Shown: piece after piece, positions 1-8,850 of the stretch | Layout: each line of letters opens with the position of its first letter | Position numbering within the stretch: the first letter of the stretch is position 1 | Assembly (NCBI GenBank): GCA_045640265.1 | Contig: JAZUES010000123.1 | Coordinates: forward strand, 7,707 to 71,706 | Direction of reading: 5' to 3' | DNA length: 64,000 bases | Source of the DNA: Solibacillus sp045640265 | GTDB taxonomy: Bacteria; Bacillota; Bacilli; Bacillales_A; Planococcaceae | The notes under the pieces: model-generated | The model's input: only the letters and a program-made list of their open reading frames with translations | What the model was told of the DNA's origin: nothing | Database searches by the model: none | Position numbers and translations under genes: made by a program

Positions 1-389
1 AAGTGAACTTTCACTTGTTTTGAATTAGGTATTAAGGATTTTGCTTGCTCTACCCACTCAGTTGAAAAAACAGTAAGAGAAATATTTTCCTCGGCAGCAT
101 AACCAATAAAAGAAAGAGGTGTTGCTCCTAATACTAAAATATCGATTTCTTTGAAATGTGCTCTTATATGTACTGCTTCATCTGGTGTTGCTACTGCTAG
201 CATCGTTGCTCCTGCTTCAATAGCTGCTTCTACTACTTTTATATCCCCATGTCCATACGCATTGGCTTTTACTACTGCGATAATTTGGACATTTTTTTGA
301 AGATGGTTGCGTAGTGAAATGATGTTATGTTTTATCGCTTTTAAATCTATTACAGCTTTTGTTGGTCGGTAGTTTGTATGATTCTCCAT
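1..389 (-). CDS. alr: alanine racemase, N-terminal part (cut by window edge)
   Basis: PLP-dependent enzyme converting L-alanine to D-alanine for peptidoglycan. Only the N-terminal ~129 residues are inside the window; the reading frame runs off the left edge. The protein begins MENHTNYRP and shows the KANAYGHG motif around residue 40, which holds the catalytic lysine that binds PLP. It is the last visible gene of an acpS-lipoprotein-alr run on the minus strand, the same order as acpS-ydcC-alr in B. subtilis. The assignment is firm from the motif and synteny. No terminator separates it from the upstream lipoprotein gene, so co-transcription is likely. Confidence 0.93.
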   Translation of the reverse strand, partial: MENHTNYRPTKAVIDLKAIKHNIISLRNHLQKNVQIIAVVKANAYGHGDIKVVEAAIEAGATMLAVATPDEAVHIRAHFKEIDILVLGATPLSFIGYAAEENISLTVFSTEWVEQAKSLIPNSKQVKVH

Positions 390-434
390 GTTTTGTTACC
401 CTCTTCTTTTTATTTTAAAACCCAAAATTATAAA

Positions 435-1436
435 TTACTTCATACTACTTTCTTGTACGCTCGCAGCAACTTCCATTAACTCTTCTCTAGACAAGGTCGT
501 TGATGCAACAAAAAAGGACATACCATCTTGATCCCATTGAATAGAATGATTTGTTAATGCACCAATCGTGAAACCTAAATCTGCGGGGTCACCTGGTGAA
601 AAAACAGGTAATGTCATTTCATCGTACGTAATCGGTTGCTGCATAAACGTAAATGGTTTTTCACCCTCATACGTTAAAATCACGCGGTTCTTACCATTTT
701 CTTGTACTTCAAATTCATCTGTTAGCTTTGTATGCGCCCAGTCAATCGTAGGGTAGAATGTTTTAAACTCTGTGTTTTCGATATCGGCACTTGTTGTTTT
801 CTTTTCTTCATCATCTGAAAATTTTTCTACAGCATATTCTGTTGCCTTATGTTGAACGCCTAATTTAATTTCTTTAAAGGTAATAATAATTTGTTCAGTA
901 AGAGATTCGTCAAGTACACTCACTTTTGTTGGCAGCATCGTTTTTTTATTAATAGCAATTTGTTGTACTGGTAACGCTGTTCTTTCTACATTACGCGTTG
1001 CTAATTCAAATAGATAGTTTTCTTCATCTTCTGACATGACAGCTGCATTATCTGCTAATAAGTCTTCTGCTAAAGCGCCAATTAAATACGCTTGGCTATT
1101 TTGTTTTGGCCAGTCACTTTGGAATTTATGCGTTTTTCTTAATGCTGGTGTGACAACAAATACCCCTTCTTCATTGCGAACAATCATTTGTTTCTCTTCA
1201 TCGCCTTGTGTGTTAACTGTAACACGATAAAAATCAGGCTTTGTATGCCATACATTGACGTCATACATTCGTGGTTCTGTACCTGTTCGAACTTCCATCG
1301 TTGCACTTAGTTCATAGCCCTTCGCTTCACTCCACTTTTCACTTACTTCCTGAACAACTTCTTTTTGTGTGGCCTTTCCGCAAGCAACTAACAATAAGCA
1401 ACAAGCTACTACTACAATCAGCATTCGGATTTTCAA
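435..1436 (-). CDS. ydcC: YdcC-like lipoprotein (LolA/DUF4367-type outer membrane lipoprotein-sorting fold)
   Basis: Predicted membrane-anchored lipoprotein of 333 residues. The signal peptide ends in a lipobox LVAC with the modified Cys at residue 19. The body resembles the LolA-like beta fold of B. subtilis YdcC; its function is not established. The start is TTG (complement of 1434-1436), supported by an AAAGGATG ribosome binding site about 8 nt upstream. It lies between acpS and alr, matching B. subtilis order, so it is probably in one operon with them. Family assignment is by sequence character and synteny. A role at the cell surface is inferred from the lipobox only. Confidence 0.8.
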   Translation of the reverse strand: MKIRMLIVVVACCLLLVACGKATQKEVVQEVSEKWSEAKGYELSATMEVRTGTEPRMYDVNVWHTKPDFYRVTVNTQGDEEKQMIVRNEEGVFVVTPALRKTHKFQSDWPKQNSQAYLIGALAEDLLADNAAVMSEDEENYLFELATRNVERTALPVQQIAINKKTMLPTKVSVLDESLTEQIIITFKEIKLGVQHKATEYAVEKFSDDEEKKTTSADIENTEFKTFYPTIDWAHTKLTDEFEVQENGKNRVILTYEGEKPFTFMQQPITYDEMTLPVFSPGDPADLGFTIGALTNHSIQWDQDGMSFFVASTTLSREELMEVAASVQESSMK

Positions 1437-1502
1437 TGTTTCATCCTTTCTTTTTGTCCAATCAGATAAAATAACATATGAAAAACTTTCGACATGTATG
1501 TA

Positions 1503-1856
1503 TTAGCTCATTAAGATTACTTGTGCAGCTGCCGTAATACGTGTGTGTGTAATCGAAATAAAACCATTTACAAGTGTTCCATCAAAATAAAGAATAGGTT
1601 TTCCACCTTCATCTTTTAAAATTTCAATTTGATGCAACTCACAACCTTTTCCAATGCCCGTACCGTTTGCCTTTGAATACGCTTCTTTTGCAGCAAAACG
1701 TCCTGCTAAAAATTCCACCTTTCTTGACTCTGAAAGTGTTTCAAAAATAGCGAGCTCGCGTTTCGTTAAAATTCTTTGCTGAAATGTTTCTGATCGCTTT
1801 ATCATTTTTTCTATTCGATCTAATTCGACTAAATCTAGTCCGATTCCTTTAATCAT
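1503..1856 (-). CDS. acpS: holo-[acyl-carrier-protein] synthase
   Basis: Transfers the 4'-phosphopantetheine group from CoA to apo-ACP, activating fatty acid synthesis. At 117 residues it is the normal AcpS length. The Mg2+-binding residues are visible as Asp8 in GIGLDLVELDRI and Glu58 in GRFAAKEAYSK. A strong AGGAGG-type site precedes the ATG. It is the first gene of the acpS-lipoprotein-alr group and is divergent from the rhomboid gene, so the 1857-1950 gap must hold both promoters. Confidence 0.96.
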   Translation of the reverse strand: MIKGIGLDLVELDRIEKMIKRSETFQQRILTKRELAIFETLSESRKVEFLAGRFAAKEAYSKANGTGIGKGCELHQIEILKDEGGKPILYFDGTLVNGFISITHTRITAAAQVILMS

Positions 1857-1950
1857 TTAGAGGCTCCTCCTTCCAATTGACTGTTATTCCAATGTATAAT
1901 TAATAATAAATAGTGTTATATAGTTATATAAGACTTAATTGAGGTGAAAT

Positions 1951-2574
1951 ATGTTCATTCGTAGAGAAAATTTTAAACAATACATTACGTTATATCCAGT
2001 AGTATCGTCAATTATTGCGCTCAATCTTATTATTTACTTACTCACATTGATTCCTGGTTTTGGAGAAGAACTTATTTATGCTGGTATGAGTGTAAATGCA
2101 TTAATCGCTGCTGGTGAATGGTGGCGTATTATTACATCGATGTTTATTCATGCTGGATTTACACATGTGCTCTTTAATATGTTTTCCCTTTTTTTATTTG
2201 GACCTGAACTCGAAAAAATCGCAGGGAAAATGCGATTTTTAACGATTTACTTTTTAGCGGGGATCTTCGGAGAGGCAGCAACCTATCTGACACAAGATCC
2301 TTACTATGCAAGTGTTGGGGCCAGTGGTGCAATTTACGGTATTTTTGGTGCATTTGCTGCACTTGTTTACTATACACGTAACTTATTCCCACAGCTAAAA
2401 CAAATTATCTTACCTTTAATCGTCATTAGTGTCATTATGTCCTTTGTCACACCAAATATTAATATTGCCGCGCACTTAGGTGGTCTCGTAGCAGGCTTTG
2501 TTTTAGGTATTGTTTATTTTAATCCCAAAAATATGCTGCGTTGGCGTAAAAAACAAATTAAACGTGTAAAATAA
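1951..2574 (+). CDS. rhomboid family intramembrane serine protease
   Basis: Polytopic membrane protease of 207 residues, similar in position and type to B. subtilis YdcA. The catalytic serine is Ser125 in GASGAIYG and the catalytic histidine is His175 in AAHLGG. His67 and His72 in the second membrane segment, with Asn76, match the oxyanion-side HxxxxHxxxN pattern of rhomboids. About six hydrophobic segments are seen. The start follows GAGGTG with good spacing. It is divergent from acpS and ends in a terminator shared with ydbT. Its substrate is unknown. Confidence 0.93.
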   Translation: MFIRRENFKQYITLYPVVSSIIALNLIIYLLTLIPGFGEELIYAGMSVNALIAAGEWWRIITSMFIHAGFTHVLFNMFSLFLFGPELEKIAGKMRFLTIYFLAGIFGEAATYLTQDPYYASVGASGAIYGIFGAFAALVYYTRNLFPQLKQIILPLIVISVIMSFVTPNINIAAHLGGLVAGFVLGIVYFNPKNMLRWRKKQIKRVK

Positions 2575-2576
2575 TG

Positions 2577-2614
2577 AAAGGACGGCTCTCATCATTTGAG
2601 AGCGGTCCTTTTAT
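2577..2614. terminator. intrinsic terminator between rhomboid gene and ydbT
   Basis: A 14-bp stem with one mismatch (2577-2590 with 2598-2611) and a 7-nt loop, followed by T residues on the plus strand. It can serve both converging genes. Confidence 0.8.
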
Positions 2615-4083
2615 TGTTCATACCAATTAAAAATTTTTTCAACTTCTTGTTGATCAATATGACGGACTGTCGCAGAAGCACCCATCATACCAGACATGAC
2701 CACGATTTTCGCAGAACCAATTTGTTTTCGCTTTTGAAAATAGGTTTGGCTTCCTTTTGTTACTTGAATCCGATTTTTCATCGCAAAAAATGTAACACGA
2801 CTGATGGAACGCGATACAATGGTTAACTGTTGACCATTCATCGAATAACCGGTCGTTTTAAACTGCCATTTGCCTAGCAATAAAATTAAAAATACTAGTA
2901 AGAGTGACAGTAGCCCATACGGATAAAAGAAATAAGATACAGCTGTAATCGTTGGGACTAACCATAGAAAATCAATACGATAGAAAAAAGATTGTGCCTT
3001 TTTTGGTGGTCGTACTACAGGTGCCATCGTAAATTCATAATCTAGGAAAAGGGTGCTTAACGGCTGTATGGCTTCTTTTTTTGAAATAAGTGGGAACAAA
3101 ATAATTTTTTTGTCTGTTTCTCCACTAAAACTCCCCCCCGCACTTTCTACCGTGACTGATGCTAAACCGAATAATTGTTGCAAAGGATTTTCGACAATTT
3201 TTATTGCCTGCACACGATGTAGCGGAATCGTCACACGCTTTTTTTCAATTAACCCCCGTGTAATAATAAGACGATCTTGCTCCTTCGTTACAGTAAAATT
3301 ATAATAATTTAAAAATGTAATTCCTACCGAAATAGTCCACGTTAACAGGAGCGCCATGGCAATTAAAACTGCGACTACAATAAAGCTATATTTCAATATA
3401 AATGCCATTTCATCATATATAAGATCAAATGGAATAAACTCTGCAAATTGCGAACCCACGGCAAATACCCCCGCTAATACAACGCCAACCCCACTTGAAG
3501 TTGTCGCTAGTAATAATAATTCAGGAATTTTCATTTTATGAATAATTGTAGAGGACACTTCCACTGTATTTTGCATTTGTGAATCATCTTCTACTACTTC
3601 TTCTTGTCGTTTCGCTCGCTTCATTTGAATTTCAATTTCAGCAGCTGCTTCTCTTGTTACAGCTGTCAGTTCTGCTTCAGGTTTTCCACTTTTGCTACCT
3701 GCTGTTTCAATTTGCACTTGAACTAACTTGAAGAAACGATGGAAAATCCCTTCTTTATAATTCAGATTTTGAATTCTATCAAATGGAATGAATCGCTTCT
3801 TTTTTACAAACAGACCATATTCTACACGGATTTCACTATCTTCAAACCAATACGTAAAGGTTATCCATTTAATTAAACCACTGACCATGGTCCAAAATAC
3901 CACAATCACTAGAATGAATAGCGGAACCATCTCGCTAAAAAAATTTTCATCTTTATAATCAAAGTTCAAATTAAAGCCATTTGCTACTAATATAATAATG
4001 ATTGGAAAAAGCAGATCCTTTAACGCCTTGATTACGTTAATAATTGCGGTAACCGGATGAAGTTTCCTTTTTTCATTAGACAT
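2611..4083 (-). CDS. ydbT: PH-like domain (bPH2/DUF304) membrane protein YdbT
   Basis: Integral membrane protein of 490 residues with several hydrophobic segments, at about residues 14-70, 185-270 and 365-410. Three soluble bPH2 (YdbS/YdbT) modules lie between them, with RFIPFDRIQNL and RVTIPLHRVQAI as recurring module motifs. It overlaps the end of ydbS by 8 bases, indicating translational coupling. In B. subtilis the ydbST pair belongs to the SigW regulon and contributes to resistance against antimicrobials made by other bacilli. The biochemical function is unknown. The family assignment is strong from the repeated module and the pairing. Confidence 0.9.
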   Translation of the reverse strand: MSNEKRKLHPVTAIINVIKALKDLLFPIIIILVANGFNLNFDYKDENFFSEMVPLFILVIVVFWTMVSGLIKWITFTYWFEDSEIRVEYGLFVKKKRFIPFDRIQNLNYKEGIFHRFFKLVQVQIETAGSKSGKPEAELTAVTREAAAEIEIQMKRAKRQEEVVEDDSQMQNTVEVSSTIIHKMKIPELLLLATTSSGVGVVLAGVFAVGSQFAEFIPFDLIYDEMAFILKYSFIVVAVLIAMALLLTWTISVGITFLNYYNFTVTKEQDRLIITRGLIEKKRVTIPLHRVQAIKIVENPLQQLFGLASVTVESAGGSFSGETDKKIILFPLISKKEAIQPLSTLFLDYEFTMAPVVRPPKKAQSFFYRIDFLWLVPTITAVSYFFYPYGLLSLLLVFLILLLGKWQFKTTGYSMNGQQLTIVSRSISRVTFFAMKNRIQVTKGSQTYFQKRKQIGSAKIVVMSGMMGASATVRHIDQQEVEKIFNWYEQ

Positions 4084-4555
4084 CTTCTTCTGCCACCCTT
4101 GCTAGTTCCGAAATTTTCATCCTTAACATATCTGCCTCTTCAAGCTCTAGCATCGGAATCGTATGTACGGTTGCAGCTGAAGAAATGGAGATATTCGCTA
4201 CATTGTATTTTTTTAATATTGGACCCTGTTCTGTATCTACATGTTGAACACGTACCATCGGAATAAGTGTACGTGTCACGACGAATAAACCACTTTGAAT
4301 CTCAATTTCTTGCTCACGTACTTCATAACGCCAAATTCGCCAACGAACACTTGGGAAAATAACAATTGAACAAATAACAGAAAGGATAACTATGCCAACT
4401 GAAACCCACATAATCCATTCTGGCCAATCGAATTTTTTCGTTAAAAAAATTATGCCCGCTGTAACAATGGCTAAAATAATGGTCTGAATAATTCCGTATA
4501 AACGCCAAACAATTTTTGCTTTTTTCGGTAACTGATAATTTGGTTGCTTCCTCAT
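4076..4555 (-). CDS. ydbS: PH-like domain (bPH2/DUF304) membrane protein YdbS
   Basis: Small partner of YdbT, 159 residues, with two membrane segments in the first half and one bPH2 module (RTLIPMVRVQHV) in the second. An in-frame GTG at 4564 overlaps the GAGGTG ribosome site, so the ATG at 4555, about 7 nt downstream, is the better start. The gene is overlapped by ydbT. A SigW-like promoter lies about 30 bases upstream of the start codon (4583-4610), in keeping with SigW control of ydbS in B. subtilis. Confidence 0.9.
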   Translation of the reverse strand: MRKQPNYQLPKKAKIVWRLYGIIQTIILAIVTAGIIFLTKKFDWPEWIMWVSVGIVILSVICSIVIFPSVRWRIWRYEVREQEIEIQSGLFVVTRTLIPMVRVQHVDTEQGPILKKYNVANISISSAATVHTIPMLELEEADMLRMKISELARVAEEDV

Positions 4556-4582
4556 ACATCCCACCTCTTTCTTCTCTTATCG

Positions 4583-4610
4583 TATACGATTGGAAGGCTA
4601 TTTTGTTTCA
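4583..4610 (-). promoter_or_regulatory. ECF-sigma (SigW-like) promoter of ydbST
   Basis: On the minus strand: TGAAAC (4605-4610), a 16-bp spacer, then CGTATA (4583-4588). This matches the SigW consensus in both elements and in spacing, and ydbST is a known SigW target in B. subtilis. Confidence 0.8.
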
Positions 4611-4624
4611 TTTTCTCTATTTTT

Positions 4625-4660
4625 ATAAAAAAAAATTTCGCGACAAATAGCGCGAAATTT
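4625..4660 (-). terminator. second of two tandem terminators after cshA
   Basis: A perfect 10-bp stem (4633-4642 with 4651-4660), an 8-nt loop, and on the minus strand a run of T residues. It lies between the cshA terminator and the ydbS promoter, which would insulate ydbST from cshA. Confidence 0.7.
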
Positions 4661-4691
4661 TATTTTCTCTTGTACGGGGCTTTCTTATCAC

Positions 4692-4726
4692 TAAAAAAAC
4701 ACCAACGAAGAATTCTTCGTTGGTGC
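4692..4726 (-). terminator. intrinsic terminator of cshA
   Basis: A perfect self-complementary sequence (4700-4725, up to 13 bp) followed on the minus strand by seven T residues, directly after the cshA stop codon. Confidence 0.85.
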
Positions 4727-4738
4727 TTCAATTGGATA

Positions 4739-6304
4739 TTAGTCTTCGCGACGAGGACGAGGACGACGGTCACGACTTGGAGTTGCGCTTCCACCTTCGC
4801 GACGAGCACCACCTTCACGGCGACCTCCATCACGACGTTCTCCACCACGGCTTGCGCCTTCACGACGACGTTCTCCGCCACCATTTCCACCACTACTACG
4901 ACGGTCACCACTGCGACCTCCGCGACCACGATCATTACCACCACGACCACGGCCACCACCGCCACCGCCGCCTGAACGACGCATTGGAAGTGGACGTTCT
5001 TCAGATAATGATACTGGTGTAGCATCAGGTTCTTTAGTAATTGATTTTAATGCTGCAGCGACTAAATCTAACGCTTCGTTATTTTCTAATAACTGAGCTG
5101 CTAATTCACGATAGCTACCTAAATCATTGTTTTGTACTAATTTCACTAACGCTTGCATTGCATCTTCTTGTAAACCAACTAACGCTTCATCAGATGTTGG
5201 TGGACGTAAAGGAGTCATACGTTTTTTCGTAGTTTCTTCTACGATACGTAAGTAACCCATTTCACGAGGTGTTACGAATGTTACAGCAACACCTGATTTA
5301 CCAGCACGACCTGTACGACCGATACGGTGAACGTAAGATTCAGGGTCTTGTGGAATATCAAAGTTGTAAACATGTGTTACACCTGAGATATCTAAACCAC
5401 GAGCAGCTACGTCTGTTGCAATTAGGATGTCAATTTTACCTTCTTTGAATTGACGTAATACAGAAATACGTTTTGCTTGAGATAAATCACCATGGATACC
5501 TTCAGCTATAAAACCACGTAAACCTAAAGCTTGAGAAAGCTCATCAACACGGCGTTTTGTACGGCCGAAGATGATTGCTAATTCTGGTTTTTGAGAGTCT
5601 AATAAACGAGATAACGCTTCGAATTTTTCACGTTCAGTTGCTTTCACGAAGAATTGCTCAATGTTTTCCATTGTTAATTCTTTCGCTTTAATTTTAACGA
5701 TTTCTGGGTTTCTCATAAATGTTTCAGCAATTTTACGGATTGCTGGAGGCATTGTAGCAGAGAATAATAATGTTTGGCGAGTTGATGGCACGTTTTCTAA
5801 AATCGCGTTAATGTCATCAATGAAGCCCATGTTTAACATTTCATCTGCTTCGTCTAATACTAAAGTTTGAACTTCTTCTAATTTTAATGTACGACGGTTA
5901 ATATGGTCTTGGATACGACCTGGTGTACCAACAATAATTTGTGGATTGTTTTTAAGAGCACGGATTTGACGACCGATTTCTTGACCACCATAAACTGATA
6001 ATAATTTTACACGTTTGTCATAGCCTAATTTATAAAGTTCTTCTGAAACTTGGATTGCTAATTCACGAGTTGGGGCAATTACTAAAGCTTGGATATTTGG
6101 GTTTTTTGGATCGATTTTCTCGATTAAAGGAATACCAAATGCAGCTGTTTTACCTGTACCAGTTTGCGCTTGACCTAATACATCACGGCCATCCATTGCA
6201 AACTTAACTGTACCTTCTTGGATTGGTGTTACTTCTTCAAATCCCATACGTTTAATTGAACGTAATGTAGATTCACTAATATTTAATTCTGAAAAATTTG
6301 TCAA
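4739..6304 (-). CDS. cshA: DEAD-box RNA helicase CshA
   Basis: ATP-dependent RNA helicase acting in RNA turnover and cold adaptation. The protein has 521 residues from a TTG start. Visible motifs are the Q motif (TPIQ), AQTGTGKT, PTRELA, DEAD, SAT, ARGLD and HRIGRTGR. The C-terminal ~80 residues are a low-complexity Gly/Arg tail rich in RGG-type repeats, typical for RNA binding. An upstream ATG at 6340 is in frame but unlikely: AAGGAG at 6315-6320 sits about 10 nt before the TTG at 6302-6304, and family members begin close to this point. Two tandem terminators follow it. B. subtilis has the same gene next to ydbS. Confidence 0.95.
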   Translation of the reverse strand: MTNFSELNISESTLRSIKRMGFEEVTPIQEGTVKFAMDGRDVLGQAQTGTGKTAAFGIPLIEKIDPKNPNIQALVIAPTRELAIQVSEELYKLGYDKRVKLLSVYGGQEIGRQIRALKNNPQIIVGTPGRIQDHINRRTLKLEEVQTLVLDEADEMLNMGFIDDINAILENVPSTRQTLLFSATMPPAIRKIAETFMRNPEIVKIKAKELTMENIEQFFVKATEREKFEALSRLLDSQKPELAIIFGRTKRRVDELSQALGLRGFIAEGIHGDLSQAKRISVLRQFKEGKIDILIATDVAARGLDISGVTHVYNFDIPQDPESYVHRIGRTGRAGKSGVAVTFVTPREMGYLRIVEETTKKRMTPLRPPTSDEALVGLQEDAMQALVKLVQNNDLGSYRELAAQLLENNEALDLVAAALKSITKEPDATPVSLSEERPLPMRRSGGGGGGGRGRGGNDRGRGGRSGDRRSSGGNGGGERRREGASRGGERRDGGRREGGARREGGSATPSRDRRPRPRRED

Positions 6305-6539
6305 ACTCTTCAATCTCCTTTTTTCCTTATAAGTTGACAAATGGTTACATTTTCAGATGAAATGGCGGCAAATTTCGAGCCATTGTATATGGAACGTTTC
6401 CGTTACTTAAAAAATTATCTCTGCTGCATCTTTTGCAGAGTCTCTTATATGAAAAGGAAAGCCCGGTCATTGCCGAGCGGTTCAATTCTATAGTTTCTTA
6501 ATTGTTATGCTTGTTCAAAAATAGAATAAAACCGTTATC
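6305..6539 (-). promoter_or_regulatory. cshA upstream/leader region with stem-loops
   Basis: About 235 bases without a gene. The AAGGAG site that decides the cshA start is at 6315-6320. Further upstream are two small hairpins: CTCTGC/GCAGAG (about 6420-6440) and a GC-rich one near 6460-6478 that on the minus strand is followed by a T-rich stretch. They may be leader structures of cshA. That role is inferred; no known riboswitch is recognised. Confidence 0.4.
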
Positions 6540-6577
6540 AAAAAAAAGCACTCTTCATCAAAATTGTCTGAAGAGCC
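6540..6577 (-). terminator. terminator of the esterase gene
   Basis: Stem CTCTTCA/TGAAGAG (6551-6557 with 6569-6575) followed on the minus strand by about eight T residues, some 90 bases after the esterase stop codon. Confidence 0.75.
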
Positions 6578-6667
6578 TTCGCACAAAATGTATCCATTGC
6601 TTTCACTAGTCTAACACGGGTTGTAACGGTATGCAATGATAATGCTTGTATGAAATCTTCAGACATT

Positions 6668-7378
6668 TCATTCATTCCTTAAAAATTGATACACTTCATC
6701 GAACCATTGTTCACTGTCATCGCTATAACAAATATGATGCTTCCCACATTTCGAAATATACATATATTTTTCTTTTGACTCAATTTGATCGAATAAAAAT
6801 TGTCCTGTAGTGCTTGGAACAATGCCATCCAACAAGCCTTGAACGATGTATGTTGGGCAATTAACATTTGAAATATATGGCTCTATTTTTTGAACAACCT
6901 TCATAAATTCAATGGTTGCACTTAGTGGTACATTTTTAAATTTAATTTTATAGCGTGCAAATAATTCATTGTCTTGCAAATTTTTATCTATCGCATCTTG
7001 CGCCATGAAACGAATATCTTTCACTAATTGTTTCGGGCTTACATATTTTGCTGCAGCACTTAGTAATACGAGCTTTTTTACTTTATAACGAATCGCTAAA
7101 TACATGGCAATCACGCCACCCATCGAAAAACCAACGACAATCACTTCATCCACTTGCTTTGCGAGTTTACGATAAGCAATTTCCGCTTCCATCATCCAAT
7201 GCTCTGCTTTATAACCCTTCATTGATAAATGTTCCGCTTCTCCATGACCAGAAAATGTTGGGATGGAGAGGGTCCAATCTATCCGTGCTTTTATATAATC
7301 TGCGAATGGCTGCACCTCATAAGGTCCTCCAGAAAATCCATGTAGAAAGAGTACGCCCGTTTTCAAAGAATCACCCAT
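6668..7378 (-). CDS. alpha/beta hydrolase, carboxylesterase type
   Basis: Predicted cytoplasmic serine esterase or lipase. The oxyanion region LFLHGFSGGP and the nucleophile elbow GFSMGG are clear. The acid is probably the Asp in GLLDGIVP, and a His near the C-terminus (CGKHH) completes the triad. An in-frame TTG at 7441 would add 21 residues but has no ribosome site. The ATG at 7378 begins next to the conserved first strand, although its AAGGGG site is far (over 20 nt), so the start is uncertain. It follows murF closely in the same direction and may be co-transcribed with ddl-murF. The natural substrate is unknown. Confidence 0.85.
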   Translation of the reverse strand: MGDSLKTGVLFLHGFSGGPYEVQPFADYIKARIDWTLSIPTFSGHGEAEHLSMKGYKAEHWMMEAEIAYRKLAKQVDEVIVVGFSMGGVIAMYLAIRYKVKKLVLLSAAAKYVSPKQLVKDIRFMAQDAIDKNLQDNELFARYKIKFKNVPLSATIEFMKVVQKIEPYISNVNCPTYIVQGLLDGIVPSTTGQFLFDQIESKEKYMYISKCGKHHICYSDDSEQWFDEVYQFLRNE

Positions 7379-7467
7379 TTCATAGGATATAAAAAGAAAA
7401 ATTCCCCTTATTGTCCATTTTACTTGATAGCCATTCGACAATAAAAGAAAAAGGCATCAAGCCAGCT

Positions 7468-8838
7468 TTACGCTAACTTGATCCCCTTAATCACTGTTTC
7501 TAATTTCATACCGCGTGAACCTTTTACTAATAAAATTGTTTGCGCAGATGCATCGTTTTCAATTTTTTCAAGAATGGGTGCATAATCTTGTTCTGAATAA
7601 ACAAGTTTTGTAGCAGCCATTTTTGCTTGTAATTTATTATATAGCCATTTCATACGTGGGCCGTATAAGCAAACCGTATCAATTTTTTGTTCATCGATAT
7701 GCGCTGCTATTTCTTCGTGGAAACGCTGTTCGTCATCACCAAGCTCTAACATGTCGCCAAGTACTAGCCATTTTTCAGGGCGAATCGTAGTTTGCTGGAC
7801 AAAATGAATCGCTGCACGCATCGAAGTTGGGGCCGCATTATACGCATCGTTTATAAATAATAAATCACCGACAGGAATGAGTTGCATACGCATATCTGTT
7901 AACACAACTTGTTTTAAAGCTGTGCGAATTTGCTCATCCGTTAAGCCGATTGCTTTACTTACAAGCAACGTATTCAACGTATTTTTCACTTGGTGTTCAC
8001 CTAATACTGAAATGAAAAAGTCTCCTTCGATTTCTCCTTCAACATGGAAGCTACTTCCTTGTTCAGTGGCAACAATATTTGACGCAATTAAATTTTGTCC
8101 TGGTGTAAAACCAAATGACTGTGTTTTTAAGTTTGGTGTCTTCGCAACTAAGTTTTGAAGTAATGGTTCATCTCCATCGAAGAAAAGAATGCCTTCTTTT
8201 GATAAACCTTGAATAATTTCGAATTTTGCCTTTGCAATGCCTTCACGAGAACCTAAATCTTGCATATGTGCCTCACCAATATTAGTAATGATGGCATAAT
8301 GTGGTCGAGCTAACTTCGTTAAAAATTCAATTTCACCAAAACCACTCATGCCCATTTCAAGCACAGAAATTTCAGTATCCTCATCCAACTGCAAAATCGT
8401 AATCGGTAAACCTAACTGATTATTAAAGTTTCCCATTGTTTTTTGCACTTTAAAATAAGGACTTAACGTACCTGCTAAAATATCTTTTGATGACGTTTTA
8501 CCATTTGAACCCGTTACGCCGATAAACGTTGCTTTATGTTCATTACGATAAGCAATCGCCATTTTTTGAAGAGCTTGTTCTGGGTCATCGATAAAAATAA
8601 GTGGAAGATGTTCAGGTGGATTTGGTTCATCCTTCATCCATAAAGAAGCAGCTGCCCCTTTTTCAAAAGCTTGCTCTACAAAGCGGTGACCGTTTACCGC
8701 TTCCCCTCGGAATGGGATGAACAGGTCACCATGTTTAATTGTACGTGTATCAATTGAAATACCAGTTACAACAGTATCCTCAAATTTTTGGTTTTCAATT
8801 TGCAACCATGTTGCTAATTGTTTTAAATTCTTTTTCAC
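7468..8838 (-). CDS. murF: UDP-N-acetylmuramoyl-tripeptide--D-alanyl-D-alanine ligase
   Basis: Adds D-Ala-D-Ala to the UDP-MurNAc-tripeptide in the last cytoplasmic step of peptidoglycan precursor synthesis. 456 residues, the normal length. The Mur-ligase ATP motif GVTGSNGKTSSKD is near residue 110, with the central domain motifs MGNFNNQLG and NIGEAHMQDLGS after it and NDAYNAAPTSM further on. The start is GTG at 8838. It lies 12 bases after ddl, which makes its substrate, so the two form one operon. Confidence 0.97.
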   Translation of the reverse strand: MKKNLKQLATWLQIENQKFEDTVVTGISIDTRTIKHGDLFIPFRGEAVNGHRFVEQAFEKGAAASLWMKDEPNPPEHLPLIFIDDPEQALQKMAIAYRNEHKATFIGVTGSNGKTSSKDILAGTLSPYFKVQKTMGNFNNQLGLPITILQLDEDTEISVLEMGMSGFGEIEFLTKLARPHYAIITNIGEAHMQDLGSREGIAKAKFEIIQGLSKEGILFFDGDEPLLQNLVAKTPNLKTQSFGFTPGQNLIASNIVATEQGSSFHVEGEIEGDFFISVLGEHQVKNTLNTLLVSKAIGLTDEQIRTALKQVVLTDMRMQLIPVGDLLFINDAYNAAPTSMRAAIHFVQQTTIRPEKWLVLGDMLELGDDEQRFHEEIAAHIDEQKIDTVCLYGPRMKWLYNKLQAKMAATKLVYSEQDYAPILEKIENDASAQTILLVKGSRGMKLETVIKGIKLA

Positions 8839-8850
8839 TTTTTATCCCAC

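Noticed and set aside
4544..5025. Thr-rich, Val-rich and His/Asp-rich frames on both strands over the cshA 3' end
   Set aside because: They are shadows of the Gly/Arg repeat codons of cshA; composition is extreme and no ribosome site fits.
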